NCBI RefSeq assembly: GCF_003590095.1
Contig: NC_039481.1
Coordinates: forward strand, 11,811,895 to 11,875,894
Direction of reading: 5' to 3'
Source of the DNA: Trichoplusia ni
Lineage: Eukaryota; Arthropoda; Insecta; Lepidoptera; Noctuidae
Length of the DNA: 64,000 bases
Part shown: one piece after another, positions 13,996-25,733 of the stretch
Numbering within the stretch: the first letter of the stretch is position 1
How the letters are laid out: each line of letters begins with the position of its first letter
The notes under the pieces: model-generated
The model's database searches: none
What the model was told of the DNA's origin: nothing
What the model saw: the letters and a program-made list of their open reading frames with translations, nothing else
Program-made: the position numbers and the translations under genes

Positions 13996-14851
13996 TTTTA
14001 TTTTTTAAAAACTCCATTGCATACACAGTAAAATACAGTTGCAGATTTGATAGAAAAAATAACTATTTCACTTTAATTGACTTCCTACTCCCTTATTTCT
14101 CACCCCTTCTTCCTTGCGGCACCAACAACTCTAATTACATAAAACCGATATATATCCCCCTTGCCCGTCAATCATGGACATCCTTTATCGACGAGTAACG
14201 CGGTTACTTTATGACATAACTGATTGATGTGACTGTAGGAGTTTAATCTCAGATGAGAGTCCGAGACGCGCCGATCACACACAAAACTACCTTTCTGTTT
14301 GGATTTTATTTGACGTTCATAGCTTTTGACTTTGTTATAACCTGATAGTATTCATTTTGCTTAATAGAGTTTGCTCAACTGAAAAATAATAATGGATTAG
14401 AATATAATATTTTACTACTCATAGCATATTTTTTTAACTGTCTTGTGGTCATGTCTAACTCTATAGTTACATTTTGCAGGTTGAATACCTTTCATAGCGG
14501 GGTATCATAACATTTTTGTGTTAAGCGCCTGTGGCTGCTTGTATTAATATAGATGTTCGATTGTTGTGTTCTCTTGTCATGTCTGTATGTAGCTTTGCAA
14601 AAATTTCATATTACATCCAATATATCAAGAAATAAGTTCATAACGAAAATTTTACCTGGATGCTTTTAAAACAAAATGGATTGCATCATAATATGAAAAA
14701 TACAACTTAGATCCTTAAATATTTCACAAAGTATTTTCATATAGTGCCCCATAAGTATAGTACTTAAGTTGCAACTTCATTACACAGTAGCCTGCAATGC
14801 ACATCAATAAGGCGTACCCACACGAGCGCGGCGCGGGCGCCCGGTGCCCGC

Positions 14852-14859
14852 TGACGTCA
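14852..14859. promoter_or_regulatory. CRE-type palindrome TGACGTCA in GC island
   Basis: Exact palindrome followed by ctaaatatcac, at the edge of a CpG-rich patch. This is motif-only evidence. Confidence 0.35.
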
Positions 14860-15370
14860 CTAAATATCACTAAGGTGTTTCACACCGGCGGCCCGCGCGG
14901 TAAACTTGACAGTTATATGTTCACACATGCAATATATTTGTGCACCACAAATAACTTGCAAGCTTTGTTTTGGAACTACAATCTTCTTCCGCATATATGT
15001 AAAATTATAGTTAAAATTTTTTACTGAAAATTGGAATACAGTCCACACAATTGCAGAGTTCATCGAACTTTTTACTGAAGTATTTATAAAATTTTAAAGT
15101 ATGTAACACTCATTTAATTACAAAACGAAACGTGTTCTGAAAATTGATCTGACGTATATTGTAATAATATACATAATATGAAATCACAAAACATGTCTTC
15201 TTAAAAATGTAATAAATACATGTATAAGCTTTATTACTAAGCAGCTGTCAACAGAAAACAATTCGTGAGAGTTTCCAACTTCGTGACAGTGAGTTTATCC
15301 TGCGACGCGTCACATTTTCTTACGATCTCGCCTCCTTCGAGAATAAGGCCGTATGAAAAATACGCGCGAG

Positions 15371-15389
15371 TGACGTCACGCGACGTCAC
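15371..15389. promoter_or_regulatory. Double CRE-like site
   Basis: TGACGTCACG is followed at once by CGACGTCAC: a full CREB/ATF palindrome plus a second GACGTCAC core one helical turn away. The spacing suits cooperative bZIP binding, but activity is inferred. Confidence 0.4.
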
Positions 15390-16086
15390 GCCACTACACG
15401 TTAGCGCGGTGTCTCGCTTTCGTCGCAAATTAATTAATATCGTGTGTGCGACGCTCAGCGCTTATTACATCAACTTGATACTTGTTCCGTATTGTTACTT
15501 GTCGCGTTCGTATATTAGATTTTATGTAGCCTCCAATGATGCCAGTATGGGTTGTTACTGCTTATGCCTTCGAATTGATGTATAATGGTTTTAGCAAAGG
15601 TATTACATGATTAATGTCCCAAATGCACCATTAAATAATTAAAGAACGAAAAATAAGCCAGTGATTATTCTGACATAAATTAATCCTCATATAATTTTAA
15701 ATCAAGTTAACCCAAGCAACACTAACACAAACATGTCGTTTTGAGTTCTAAACTTGAACAAGAAAATTGTTCAAACAAAATGTTTTTCATTTTCATATTA
15801 AGAAGTTCATTTGTAACGCATTTTGCCGAGAGATTGTGTACATCAAGTGTGTGCCTTAAACATAAAAGCTAAGAGCGTGATATTAAAAGGCAGCTAACGA
15901 CGTCTATGACAAAGCTGTGAGACTCCCTTATGCAAAGTTTTACACTCGACGGAGACGAGACGAGTGCGATACTTGGTTAACGTTATTACAGTGACAGTGA
16001 GGGTCCTAACGACCCGCTTTGTGATACACACCCGAAATAAGGAGCGATCAGCGATTCAATTATTACAGCACTTCTTTAACATCGTG

Positions 16087-16394
16087 TTTTTAGGATTCCA
16101 TAACCAGGGTGCAAAAGCGAAACGCTACTAGTGAACTCCGCAGCGCGTTTGGCACCGAGCTGAACCTCATGAACTGCGTTATAGCTAGACTAGAGTTGTT
16201 CAATAGATGTTTTATTTCTGCTGCTGTTGTAACAATCAATTCTAAAAATAAAGATGAAGTTTAAGCAAAGGTCATCAATTTGTTGGTGGATGACAAATAA
16301 ATTTGCTCACAAATTTATCAACCTATTTGTTTATCTTAAATCTATTTATACCGAACCCTGTGTCACGATTCCGACTCGCCCTTGACTGGTTTTT
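16087..16394 (+). mobile_element. Lepidopteran 'ttccgta' repeat, copy 3 (longest)
   Basis: Starts tttttaggattccataacc, includes ggtgcaaaagcgaaacgcta, acctcatgaactgcg, atagctagactagagttg and atttctgctgctgttgtaac, and ends gattccgactcgcccttgactggttttt. Both ends of the family are present, so this is the most complete copy here. It is non-coding. Confidence 0.82.
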
Positions 16395-16415
16395 AAAATC
16401 TTATGTATAGAAATG

Positions 16416-16448
16416 ACTACGCGGGCGAAACCGCCGGAAACAGCTAGT
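16416..16448 (+). mobile_element. LINE/RTE-like 3' tail fragment ending cagctagt
   Basis: actacgcgggcgaaaccgcc followed by ggaaacagctagt resembles the 3' end of elements that finish in cgcgggc(a)acagctagt, as at 43931. Only about 33 bp are recognisable, immediately after repeat copy 3. Confidence 0.6.
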
Positions 16449-17060
16449 ATACTAAAAATATTGAAGAGCTACACCTTTTTTAAATGACATAGAGTAGAAC
16501 CAGAAACATGTTTTTTACGATTTTCTCTCCAAAATCATACGAAAAAAATCTACAAAGTCTATCAAAAATGCAAAACATGAATGCATAAAATGGTAAAGCT
16601 CTATTTCGTGTTACATTTCACACATTATGTCGCACAGACTCGCCCCACACTTCTAATATATTATTTCCAGCGACACAGACCTCGACTTCAAAAAAAGCGA
16701 AAAATTATAGTTCGCATGCATAGCGCGTGTTGCTACGTGACTACCAAAAATTGAAAATCCACTTACGTTGGCGCTCTACTAAAATATCTTAGTTTCGTAG
16801 CACTAACAGTGCCTACTGGTAAACCTGCTTTGTTTTCATTCAAAGCAAGGATGGCTGCCATAACGGTGAATGAATATTTTTAATGTTCAGAAGGACTCAG
16901 CGCTAGAATAATGTAATAATCCCTTAATCATGATTTGTATTTTTTAACCTCCAAAAAAAATATTAATTTTAAAACCCGGAATTGAATTTGTTTTTTAAAC
17001 CTCAAACAATATTTATTTTTAAACTTTTAAATATATTTTTTGAAATTCAATGAAATTTTA
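16449..17060. other. Non-coding stretch, possibly interior of a decayed hAT-type element
   Basis: AT-rich with no coding frame. It lies on the inner side of the hAT-like end at 17061-17164 and may include element sequence, but no opposite terminus was identified. Confidence 0.35.
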
Positions 17061-17164
17061 ACCGAATAATTCGGCCGAATACCCCGTTCGGTAAATATTA
17101 ATAGAATAGTATTCGGTATTCGGTATTCGGTTATTCGGTGAAACCATTATTCGGCGCATTCCTA
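17061..17164 (-). mobile_element. hAT-type DNA transposon end with attcggt repeats
   Basis: Four attcggt heptamers (17111-17117, 17118-17124, 17125-17131, 17133-17139) and inverted ccgaat/attcgg blocks at 17061-17100 lead to a terminus cgcattccta at 17155-17164. Read on the minus strand this starts taggaatgcgccgaataatgg, the layout of hAT ends with ccgaata subterminal repeats. Only this terminus is convincing; no 8-bp target duplication was paired. Confidence 0.55.
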
Positions 17165-17966
17165 ATAGAAACGAAATGTAAAAGGAACTTCTCTTTTGCT
17201 CTTTCCTTAAAGACCATTATATAGATTCTCAGATTTATTTGTTATATTTTGAACCACGTTCCCTGATTCGCCAAAGGTTATTTAATATGATTTTTTTATA
17301 GATTCTGTGAATTTTATTACACTAGTTGGACGCATATTGAATAATGTGAACTAAATAACTTCCACGAAAATGGAAAATTATTTCTGCGAATTCATTATTT
17401 TCCTGATGCTTGGTAAAACTATTTTCTGCATATTTCTGGTTTTCACAGCTTCAGACAGTGCAATCTGCTTGATTACTCGCATCGCACGCTAGTTTTTGTA
17501 TCTCGCGGATCAGATGCACCGACAAACATTCTGGCATTGGAACACAAGAGAAACAGTTTACTCTCACACATTAAGCGCTGACCTCTGTGTAACTGATGCG
17601 AATTGAACAGGTGACATAATAATTACGCTTTTTATTCAATTAGAATTGTATTTTAATCTAGAAACCAGTCGTTGATGTGTGTTTATGAGGCAATCGAAGA
17701 TTGAACTTTCCCGGGACATGAGTTAACTTTTTACTTGGTGTATTTCAAATAATTAATGCCAAAATGAAAAAAAAAACTTTGCAGTATCAAACCGCGGCTC
17801 TAATTTTCCTGTATACATTCTAGCATGCTATAATAAACACAACTTTCCACTAAAGGTACAGGTTTTTTATTTATTTCTGGTTTAATATCTATTTAATGAA
17901 TAAAAAAAAATTATTACACAGGATACAGAGACTTAGAAAGTTATAACACAAATATCAATGTTTTCT
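17165..17966. other. Non-coding stretch; nothing recognised
   Basis: AT-rich, with no exon, RNA gene or repeat that I can name. Confidence 0.5.
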
Positions 17967-17985
17967 CACACACAAATTGAGGCCT
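17967..17985 (+). repeat. Left 19-bp target-site duplication
   Basis: cacacacaaattgaggcct, identical to 18127-18145. The length and exact match suit duplications made by LINE-mediated retroposition. Confidence 0.85.
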
Positions 17986-18126
17986 TTTTTATTATATTGG
18001 GGGAATCGTCACTCCTTCGGGGAGGAAATGGGTAGTGTCAGACTTTTACTGACCAAACCTGAACCGCCGTGCTACGTCATCCGCGTTTTTGTGTCGGTGT
18101 ATGGCAATGCGTTGCAATCCTTCATA
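17986..18126 (+). mobile_element. 141-bp retroposed fragment with perfect 19-bp TSD
   Basis: Lies between exact 19-bp direct repeats. The interior has ggaatcgtcactccttcggg, ggaggaaatgggtagtgtca and gacttttactgaccaaacc, wording I associate with a common lepidopteran repeat, and ends gcgttgcaatccttcata. The family is uncertain: a SINE or a 5'-truncated LINE tail. The orientation is taken from known copies. A short open frame overlapping it is not a gene. Confidence 0.75.
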
Positions 18127-18145
18127 CACACACAAATTGAGGCCT
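18127..18145 (+). repeat. Right 19-bp target-site duplication
   Basis: Exact copy of 17967-17985. Confidence 0.85.
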
Positions 18146-19099
18146 ACTCAAAAAAATGCTCCCTATTGTATATTTAGATAGAAGAGCAGAAGATGTCTTA
18201 GGGTGACATATGTATAAAGCCTTCTGCCTTTATCACTCAGTTTAGCATAATAAAGCTTGAACATCTAGCCGTGATTGCCGGCGGTCGTATTATCGGCAGT
18301 TAGCCGTTACTTCGAACATCTTAAGTTAATTAGCGTGTCATAAAGCCCTAAGTATTACATACGAAAGCGGTTCGTGGACGTGGTAATGTTGTTTTTCTGT
18401 ACTTGTCTTGTCGTATATTTTTAGTAGCATTTTTTTTACTAAAATGTTTTGTTAATGTTATATTTCTGCGAAAAACGTTTATTTAATTAACAAACACATT
18501 TGATAATAATATAGACGAGTGAATAAAACTAATCAAAACTAAAATGTAAAGCCGAATTAGCCAATAATTAACATATTAGAAAGCAATCATATCAAAGTTG
18601 CGGTACATATAAAATATCGACTTCGAAACTTAAACATTTAAGTCGGTTGCACGTGTCACGTGACAATGTAACCCCTCCCCTCCCTCCCCCTCTCACCCCG
18701 TATCTCTGGTATCAGTCTGTGCACTTTGCCCCGTCATCCGAGAACGGTATCAGTTGGCCACCCTTGGGCCCAGTTGTTTCCTGTAGGATTTAAAGGATCG
18801 ACTTGTAAGATATTTTCCTCTTTTTCCACAGCATGGCAATGGATGACAATGTACCATAAAGGATATGAGCATTTTCTTTTTCTTCAACTACTAAAATGTA
18901 TTGTGGTATTTCCTGAAGTTCATGAGAGTACGCAACGCATGGTGCCTGTGAGAGCCGGTCGGTGCGGACCGACAATGCATTCCACATAGCTTTAATATCT
19001 TGAACTCAAATACCAGACGCCCATAAATCTGGCGGAGGTTAACTAACATCACGTGTTCCGAGTGGTCGCGATCCGTACAAAGCTCGGCAATTACCAGCC
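18146..19099. other. Non-coding stretch with tandem E-boxes
   Basis: Holds two CACGTG motifs (18650-18662) next to a pyrimidine-rich tract. Otherwise nothing recognised. Confidence 0.5.
18650..18700 (+). promoter_or_regulatory. Tandem CACGTG E-boxes plus C/T-rich tract
   Basis: CACGTG at 18650-18655 and at 18657-18662 (inside the palindrome TCACGTGA, 18656-18663) are one base apart. A cccctcccctccctcccc-type tract follows from about 18672. CACGTG is bound by bHLH and bHLH-ZIP factors such as Max/Myc and Clock/Cycle. Sites this close may be alternatives rather than simultaneous. This is motif evidence only. Confidence 0.4.
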
Positions 19100-19137
19100 T
19101 AGCAAATTGCACCCTCAGACGGCCCGGGTTCGAATCC
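19100..19137 (+). mobile_element. tRNA-derived SINE-like remnant (A- and B-box-like)
   Basis: GGTTCGAATCC at 19127-19137 is a perfect RNA polymerase III B box. tagcaaattg at 19100-19109 resembles an A box, but the spacing is about 18 nt too short for a tRNA. The T stem pairs 4 of 5, and no acceptor or anticodon arm folds. Best read as a deleted tRNA-like head of a SINE or a tRNA pseudogene. Confidence 0.45.
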
Positions 19138-19851
19138 TGCGCGACGACGTGTGAATGTCGACGCCGTGTAATTATACACTCCCCTCTAGCACATGATTGC
19201 GCTGAATTTAGTGTAACGCGATTTAGTTTTAAGCATTCCTGTAGAGCTTTCTAAAGTATTTTCAAAGATTTTTTTGTCCTCTCGAGACACACTTGACAGT
19301 TCTCGCTAGACGCAAACTCTTTTATTTGAAAGTGGAATGGCAATTCTTTTTCGTGGTACATTAATATTCTATTTTCTTTTAAATTTGAATGATGAATTCG
19401 CCTCGAGATATTGTGTTTGTTTTTGTCAGCTTTTTGAGTTAAATACTTTGTTGCTACATTTAGATTTATATTCATTTTTAGCGTGGCCCTAATTGAAATG
19501 TTGTGCTACAAAATACAACAAAGAGAACTTACTCTGTCGATCCATCAATTACTCTGCGTACCTATTCGGAAAATTGAAAAAATGAAGTTCACCTGGACCT
19601 GAAAGCTTTAATTAAGTAAGCTGTAAGATTTCATTATACTGTAAGACCTATTCTAAATACACAAAACACAAACAATAGTTGGGCACACTACGACCACTAC
19701 TGTTTCAACTTAAAGCCGGTACTCATGTTCACGAGAACTCTACACGACATTTATAATTCGGGGAGCATCAAGACAAACGTTACTAAATAACTTAAAGACA
19801 GCCCTTTTAATGCCTAACTGATCTAGACACTTAGGTCTGTATCACTTAGCA
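19138..19851. other. Non-coding stretch, perhaps SINE body at the left edge
   Basis: Sequence just after the B box could be SINE body. The remainder shows no gene or known repeat. Confidence 0.4.
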
Positions 19852-20342
19852 CAGTGGTACTCAACCTGCGGCCCTAAAGGCTTTCCTTTAGGCCAGGCGA
19901 GCCATTCTAAGACCTGGAATTGGGTAATTGAGATCAGTGTAACTGAAAATAATGGCTGTCAAGTGCGCAGGTCAAACTAAGCCAAGATATGAGCGATTTT
20001 AAAGGCTGAAATATTTTGTTGAGTATAAATTAGGAAACCGTCAAGAAAATATGTTGGAGCAGTGTTTGATTTACGAAGAACAACTCTTTGTTTTTTAACT
20101 TAATTGTATTGCATACATAGCAATCGTCTATGTTTGCGGATAATATTGCAAAATTTAATTTTTAGAAAGTATTACTTTTAGCATTCTTTTTGCCTTAAAT
20201 TGTAACATCGATTATTATGTGGCTATGCCCAGGCAGTCCTCATCGAATCGGGAATGAATGTAAAATTAATGAATGTAATTAATGCAGTCTCAAGCCACGA
20301 ATGATTAATGTTACGAGACTGAGAAAAGGTTGAGTAACATTG
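19852..20342. mobile_element. hAT-like inverted-repeat element, non-autonomous
   Basis: Left end cagtggtactcaacct (19852-19867) and the reverse complement of the right end (20327-20342) match at 14 of 16 bases. The left end continues gcggccct. The CAGTG(G)...CTCAACCTGCGGCC start is typical of hAT termini. The 491-bp interior has no transposase frame. Adjacent 8-mers (acttagca, gttccggc) do not match, so the target duplication has decayed or the copy is rearranged. Confidence 0.6.
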
Positions 20343-20481
20343 GTTCCGGCCGTAACATACACGAAGTACCCCGTGTAGACACATTATGATCCCTTACCGA
20401 GTGTTTGTAAGGCCCGCGCTCATTATGTTACCGCTAATGATATGCTGTAATGAGGGAAGTGGAAAGTATCAAGTTCACAGA

Positions 20482-20504
20482 GCTGTGCCGCGCCGCCGCA
20501 CAGC
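20482..20504 (+). repeat. GC-rich hairpin gctgtgc/gcacagc
   Basis: A perfect 7-bp stem with a 9-nt GC loop inside a CpG-rich patch. It is short and may be chance. Confidence 0.5.
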
Positions 20505-22012
20505 CGCGCCGCACCGCGCGCTCTGCTCACACCGCGCTCGTGTTGTTGTTATGAATTATTAAGGTACGAATGTACCGCGCCCAACAATTGTTAGCCAATG
20601 AACAATTAAACAATTGTTATCAGAAGATTGTCGGTCTTAATTTATTGTTATGTCTGTTGCCACGTGGCTCGTATCCGTGGCCCGATTCTATTATTAACAT
20701 TTTACAAGTTTACATTAAAGCTCCGACTCACAATACTTTTCGACACAATACCGTCCGCCATTTTAATTGAAAACAGAAACATCTCGAAGCATTATTTTTC
20801 TTAATATCGATATAAATAACAACTCGAGCGGAAAATAAAACAAGCAACAGAATCTTCCTGCTGCAGCAAATTGCATTAATAGCCTTTGTACATTCATGCA
20901 GAACAAACAATGAACAAAACCTTTGAATTCGCAAAATAAATAAAGACTAATTTATACTTTCTGCTCCAGTGTAAAATGACCGGAGCGAGTCAAATAATTG
21001 CTTAGCTCAATTTTAAAGGCGCAGCGCAGCCCAGTGGGCCGTGGCGTTAACATCCCTAGTTAAAGCTGGACATTCATTCGACGAAACTGCTGTCGCGTCG
21101 CTCTACGATTTTGTGTAAAATGTCGGATGAGAAATCCCGTGTAGTGAATGGTCAAGGATTGGGGAGTAATGGATACCGAGCCATTGTAGTTCGGCGGATC
21201 GTATCGGGGTCAAATACAATGTCATGTCGTGACGTGAGGTATGGCTCGGCTCCGGGCGGCGCGACGTCTTTCTGCATGCCCCGATTTATTGATACCCAGC
21301 GAGATAACAAATCAAAGTTATTTTTAAACGGCTCTTTGAGCTTTTCGCTTAATATCAACGATCTTTCTGAAAACTGAAGCATTTTGCAAGTAATACCTGA
21401 GCTAATTCGAGTGTACACTGCGTTCAGGATTTAATGCGACACTGGAGCGTCTCCCGGGGGTTACGTCTAAAGTGCACTGACTTGTGCTGCACGTCGGTCG
21501 CCTGGCGGTGACGGTCGCGACATTTTTGTCTTATGATGAATGTCTTTCTTGCTGGGCTACAAAACACATTTGTGTTACTGCATTTTATGTTTGCAAAGAA
21601 CTGATTTATTGTCACTGTCGCTGTGAGGTATGTAGCACTTGTACAAAGACAGATCTAACGAGATCTCTAATGAATTCTTATCAGTTTAATTCGTAGTATT
21701 TAACTTTAAGTTAATCTTGTGCTAATTTTCGATCTCACTGTTCTAGATTAGATGTTTGCCATCTACGTTTTTATAAATAAAAACTTAATAAAAAATAACC
21801 GCTTTTAGCTCACACCAACGTTATTACGAGTTTAAACAGCAAAAGCCTCTTAGGCGTTGATCACTACGTCATTACCCTAGATTCTATGTTTCAGAATTCG
21901 AAAATCAACGAGGTTAGATTTTATGGAACTTAACATTCCTCAATAACTTTGACAAACAGACCCGACGTCAATGTGAGTGCAATAACAAAGCGAGCAAACA
22001 GCCCAACAACAG

Positions 22013-22020
22013 TGACGTCA
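22013..22020. promoter_or_regulatory. CRE-type palindrome TGACGTCA
   Basis: Exact palindrome followed by caact. A related gacgtca lies about 50 bp upstream at 21964-21970. Motif evidence only. Confidence 0.35.
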
Positions 22021-22553
22021 CAACTCAATGGAAGGACGTCGTAAGTGTAATTTTGTGCGGGAAATGTGGGAAAAACGTCGCCTTCCCCGGGGATCGCTCC
22101 GAATAAAGTGTACGCGACGTACTGTCGCCCGCACTCTTAAAATGCTCAAACAATTTATGGTTATATTGATAAGATGCTGAACACGAAACTTGGCCGTGAT
22201 ACGGGAAACCAGGAAAACCATTCGGAAACACGAATAAATTATACGAGGGATGATACAAGTTGTAGTTCTGAGACGAGGGGGAGCTCGCTGATATGTGAGT
22301 GCGGCCTTCTTACTTGGATATGTGTAAGTTCGTCCTGAGTCCTGCAGAAATAGAGGCTAATATAGAACTTGGCATAAGAATTAAAAAATAATTCATTTCT
22401 TACAGAATAAATAGGGCCACTTAGAGTTAGAGCCACGTTTTTGGTCAATGGTCTGAATGGCAGAGCATAAAATTATTTGAATTCAATTAGTATTATAATA
22501 TAACGAATATTGCAAAGCCCGTGTCAAAACAAATTAAAAATATTTTAATAATA

Positions 22554-22582
22554 AACCTCGTACGTTAGGTACGTACGAGGTT
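22554..22582 (+). repeat. Perfect 11-bp hairpin
   Basis: aacctcgtacg (22554-22564) and cgtacgaggtt (22572-22582) are exact reverse complements around a 7-nt loop ttaggta. The stem is too short for a typical microRNA precursor. It could be a protein-binding palindrome or a relic of a small inverted-repeat element. Confidence 0.7.
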
Positions 22583-22742
22583 ATAAAATTAGGCCAAACA
22601 ACAGAGGGTCATGAGGTTACAACTGTCCAAAAACAGTGGAACTCTCGGCAGCTCGATAGTTCTACTAAAACTACGTTTGTCAATCTGTTTGCGGTCACCG
22701 GAATACACTCACTAGATATGTAGAGGAGCTGCTAGTCCTCTG

Positions 22743-22750
22743 TGACGTCA
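22743..22750. promoter_or_regulatory. CRE-type palindrome TGACGTCA
   Basis: Set in the larger near-palindrome ctgTGACGTCAcag (22740-22753). Motif evidence only. Confidence 0.4.
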
Positions 22751-25733
22751 CAGTTTAATGTTGACTTGACACACGCTTATCATGTTATTCGATTTGACAT
22801 AGAATAATGTTCTATTTTCATGAACTTCAAAATAAAATGTAGCCGCATATACGAACTAACTTATAGAGTATGATTCAAAACATGAAACTATAAAGATACT
22901 GTGTCAATTTTTGAAGAAGTTGTTCCCAAAATTCCTAGTTCGTGTAACCGATGCGCGCTAAGCTAGCCTCGTAGGTCTAGTGGGTGCGGGGGCTGTGCTG
23001 TGGCGGCGCCGGATATTTCATATTATTACAACATTTCCGAACCGGAGGTCTCGAGAACTGGCCGCTGTGGCGCTGGTGCCGCAAATTATACAGTTTGTAC
23101 TCCACTCTTTGAGACTAACTACTTCGAGTTCAAGTTGATATTATTATAGTTACTAACCGTTTAGAGAATCATAAAAACTTGCTCAAACAGCTCAATCTAT
23201 TCTTAAATAAATATTTGAAAGAAAAAAGTAGAAAACAAAATTACGTTTGAAACAAACAACAATATTCAACACTCATTTTCTCCAGGAATAGGTTTAAAAT
23301 GAGCTCCATTTACTTTTTTGTGTGATCTTACTTTTGTTTTTCTTTTTTTTTGTATTGTTAGGATCTATTTTAAAATAAAACGAGATTACGTCAGAAAATC
23401 CAATATCTGTATGACTCGTTCGTAGTTCATGATATATTGGGTTGAGCATGATTAAAGTTTATCTGGCAGGAACAAGCCAGCTGATTGGGCATTGCTCGCC
23501 ACGTACCGAGACTATTTTGAGGTTCGGTAAAAAATGTCGGATGGCTTGTGCATGACAAGTGAATTGTGTTTATTAGTGCGCACGCATTTCATGGGCCGCC
23601 CCGTATCGGGAGCTGCGCTTAACTGATTCAATTGTTCCTACAAACTCTACATTGTACACTGTGGAACAACAATCACTTTTTTGTTTTATTCAAATGTAAA
23701 ATGTTTTTCATTGACATTGATAACGGATTACGTTACAATATTCCAATCGACAGGTTTTTTTTGAACTGGCATCAGCACTTTTCCAAGTTGTTTGATATTG
23801 AGAAAAATAGGGAAACAAGTAGTGACAATGCAATATTTAGTAATTGCAAAGCTTTGGGTCGCGTCCGGCCGCGAATCATTTCGGCTATCAATCTTAATAA
23901 CCGCTTGACGCCACATTGTTTTTCGTTTTCTAGGTGAGGCCGGTGTCAATCAATTTGATAGAAAACTGATAATATTGCGATTTATTTTGGTACAGAACGT
24001 GGTCAACTTATCCGATAACCAAAGAAAAAGTTTTATTGTAATCAAATGTGTTGACTGTGTTGACAAGTGAGAGAATCAGTTTGTGAAATTCAATAGGAAG
24101 ACAAATTGTGTAAAAACCTACCTATCTAATCTTGAGGACCATGAAAGGGTATTCAACTAAAGCTAAATCTCTAACTCCTCTTTGACAACACTTACTTCCT
24201 AACCTCGATCTAATAATAAACATTATATGAAAACAATATAGCAACTCCCACTCATTCAGGGCAGTGTTTTCTGTTCTAGCAAGTTAATATTTTATTGGAT
24301 AAAACAGAAACAACCAAACAATCACATTAAGTATTCCGACATTCTTAAGGCTTGATTTGTGCCCCAGTGCTAACCCTGCGCCGCCGCGCCGGCCGCCGCG
24401 GTACTCCCGGCCGAGGCGGTCTCAACGTCCGGCGCACACAGAAACAATACCATTGTTCGCTTTGTCTTCAGCAGTCCTTTGTGTTTATTTATTGAGACGA
24501 ACCCGCGGTAGCGAACAAAATGATAAATAATTGCTCAAAATTTCACGACTACTGATTATTCAGACATAATGCAGTCGGCGGGTTTTGATTGGCCTGTCAA
24601 GGTTAGTTAATTGGTTTGTGAAGGGTTAGTGAATTGATAAATGTATAATGAATGGAGTATTACGAGGCGGCGCTGGTGGTGCGTGGTGGTGGGGCTTCCG
24701 AGGAAGACAATCGATCGGCCGGGTCAAGCTGTGCCGCGAACTGAGCTTCCGCCGATAAAATAACGTCTTCATTAGGTTGATGGACGGATGAATTATTCAT
24801 AAAACCTAATTCATTCTAATTAGAGAAGCTCGAAACATTCTGTTATTGCTAATTTTAGTTCTACAGATTAACTTAACAACAGCGTAGTAATGTGGATATC
24901 TTTTAAGTTACTGCTTACATTGTACTAACTCCGAATCAATAATAACCTATCAATTGTCCAACGGCTTAAACAATGGAACCAGTCAAGGTAGGTATAACGA
25001 TTAGCAACAGGTAGAAGACAAAAGGATAATTATATCCCTCATCCCGCGGCTCGGGTTGGAGATCAGGGCCCAGATACGGTATTGACTGAATTCCTGACTT
25101 GTTTCACAAATTCCCCCACCAACCGAAAAAAAGGTTCGATCTAAAATATTCGCAACACAATCCGTTCGCCGTCACTACTCTCCCGCGCGCTATACAAAGC
25201 GGGTTTTGAGGGCAAGAGGCGTTAGAGCTGAAGTGGCTCGCCATCGATGTGCCGCGGACAATGCGCGCCGCTCGCCACTTGAGTTTTTCGATCACTCGTA
25301 TTTGTAATGGCAGACTTTGCACAACATTTTATGTTACTTTTTTGGATGTGGTAGTCTTTTATTGTACGGTTACATGTTGGTGCTAAAAAGCAGTGGATTG
25401 TATTTTATAAGATTACAAATAGCAATACCAGCCTCGTTTTCAAATACTTTCAAGATGATTAACATTGTTGTTCAGTAACAAAAGGAAGGTATTTAAGTCA
25501 AAACCAAAGAAGCCTACACGTCTTATAAGATTATATATTGCGAACGAAAATGAGAAACGTGACTAACCTAACCGTGTTTTGAACTCTACACGCTGAAAGT
25601 GCATTTAAGCACGTCACCTACATCTCCCCACATCTCGGGCATGCGTGCAACCTAATTGCAGCATCGATAGCTCGTAACAAGAGCCGAGCGCGTGCCGTAT
25701 CGCGCCGCGTGCCGCGTGTGTGCCCCGCACGTC

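Larger units (their letters stand above)
13996..16086. other. Non-coding stretch with a GC island and CRE motifs
   Basis: A GC island at about 14818-14905 carries TGACGTCA at 14852-14859. A double CRE-like site lies at 15371-15389. The rest is AT-rich with no recognised gene or repeat. Confidence 0.5.

Noticed and set aside
17977..18177. Short plus-strand open frame
   Set aside because: It runs through the 141-bp retroposed repeat and both of its flanking duplications; it is a by-product of the repeat.
19081..19150. Possible tRNA gene around a perfect B box
   Set aside because: The A-box spacing is too short, and no acceptor, D or anticodon stem can be formed; kept only as a SINE-like remnant.
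21120..21377. ATG-started 85-codon frame with a fair start context
   Set aside because: No domain or family resemblance, an equally long frame on the opposite strand, and no splice or promoter context.
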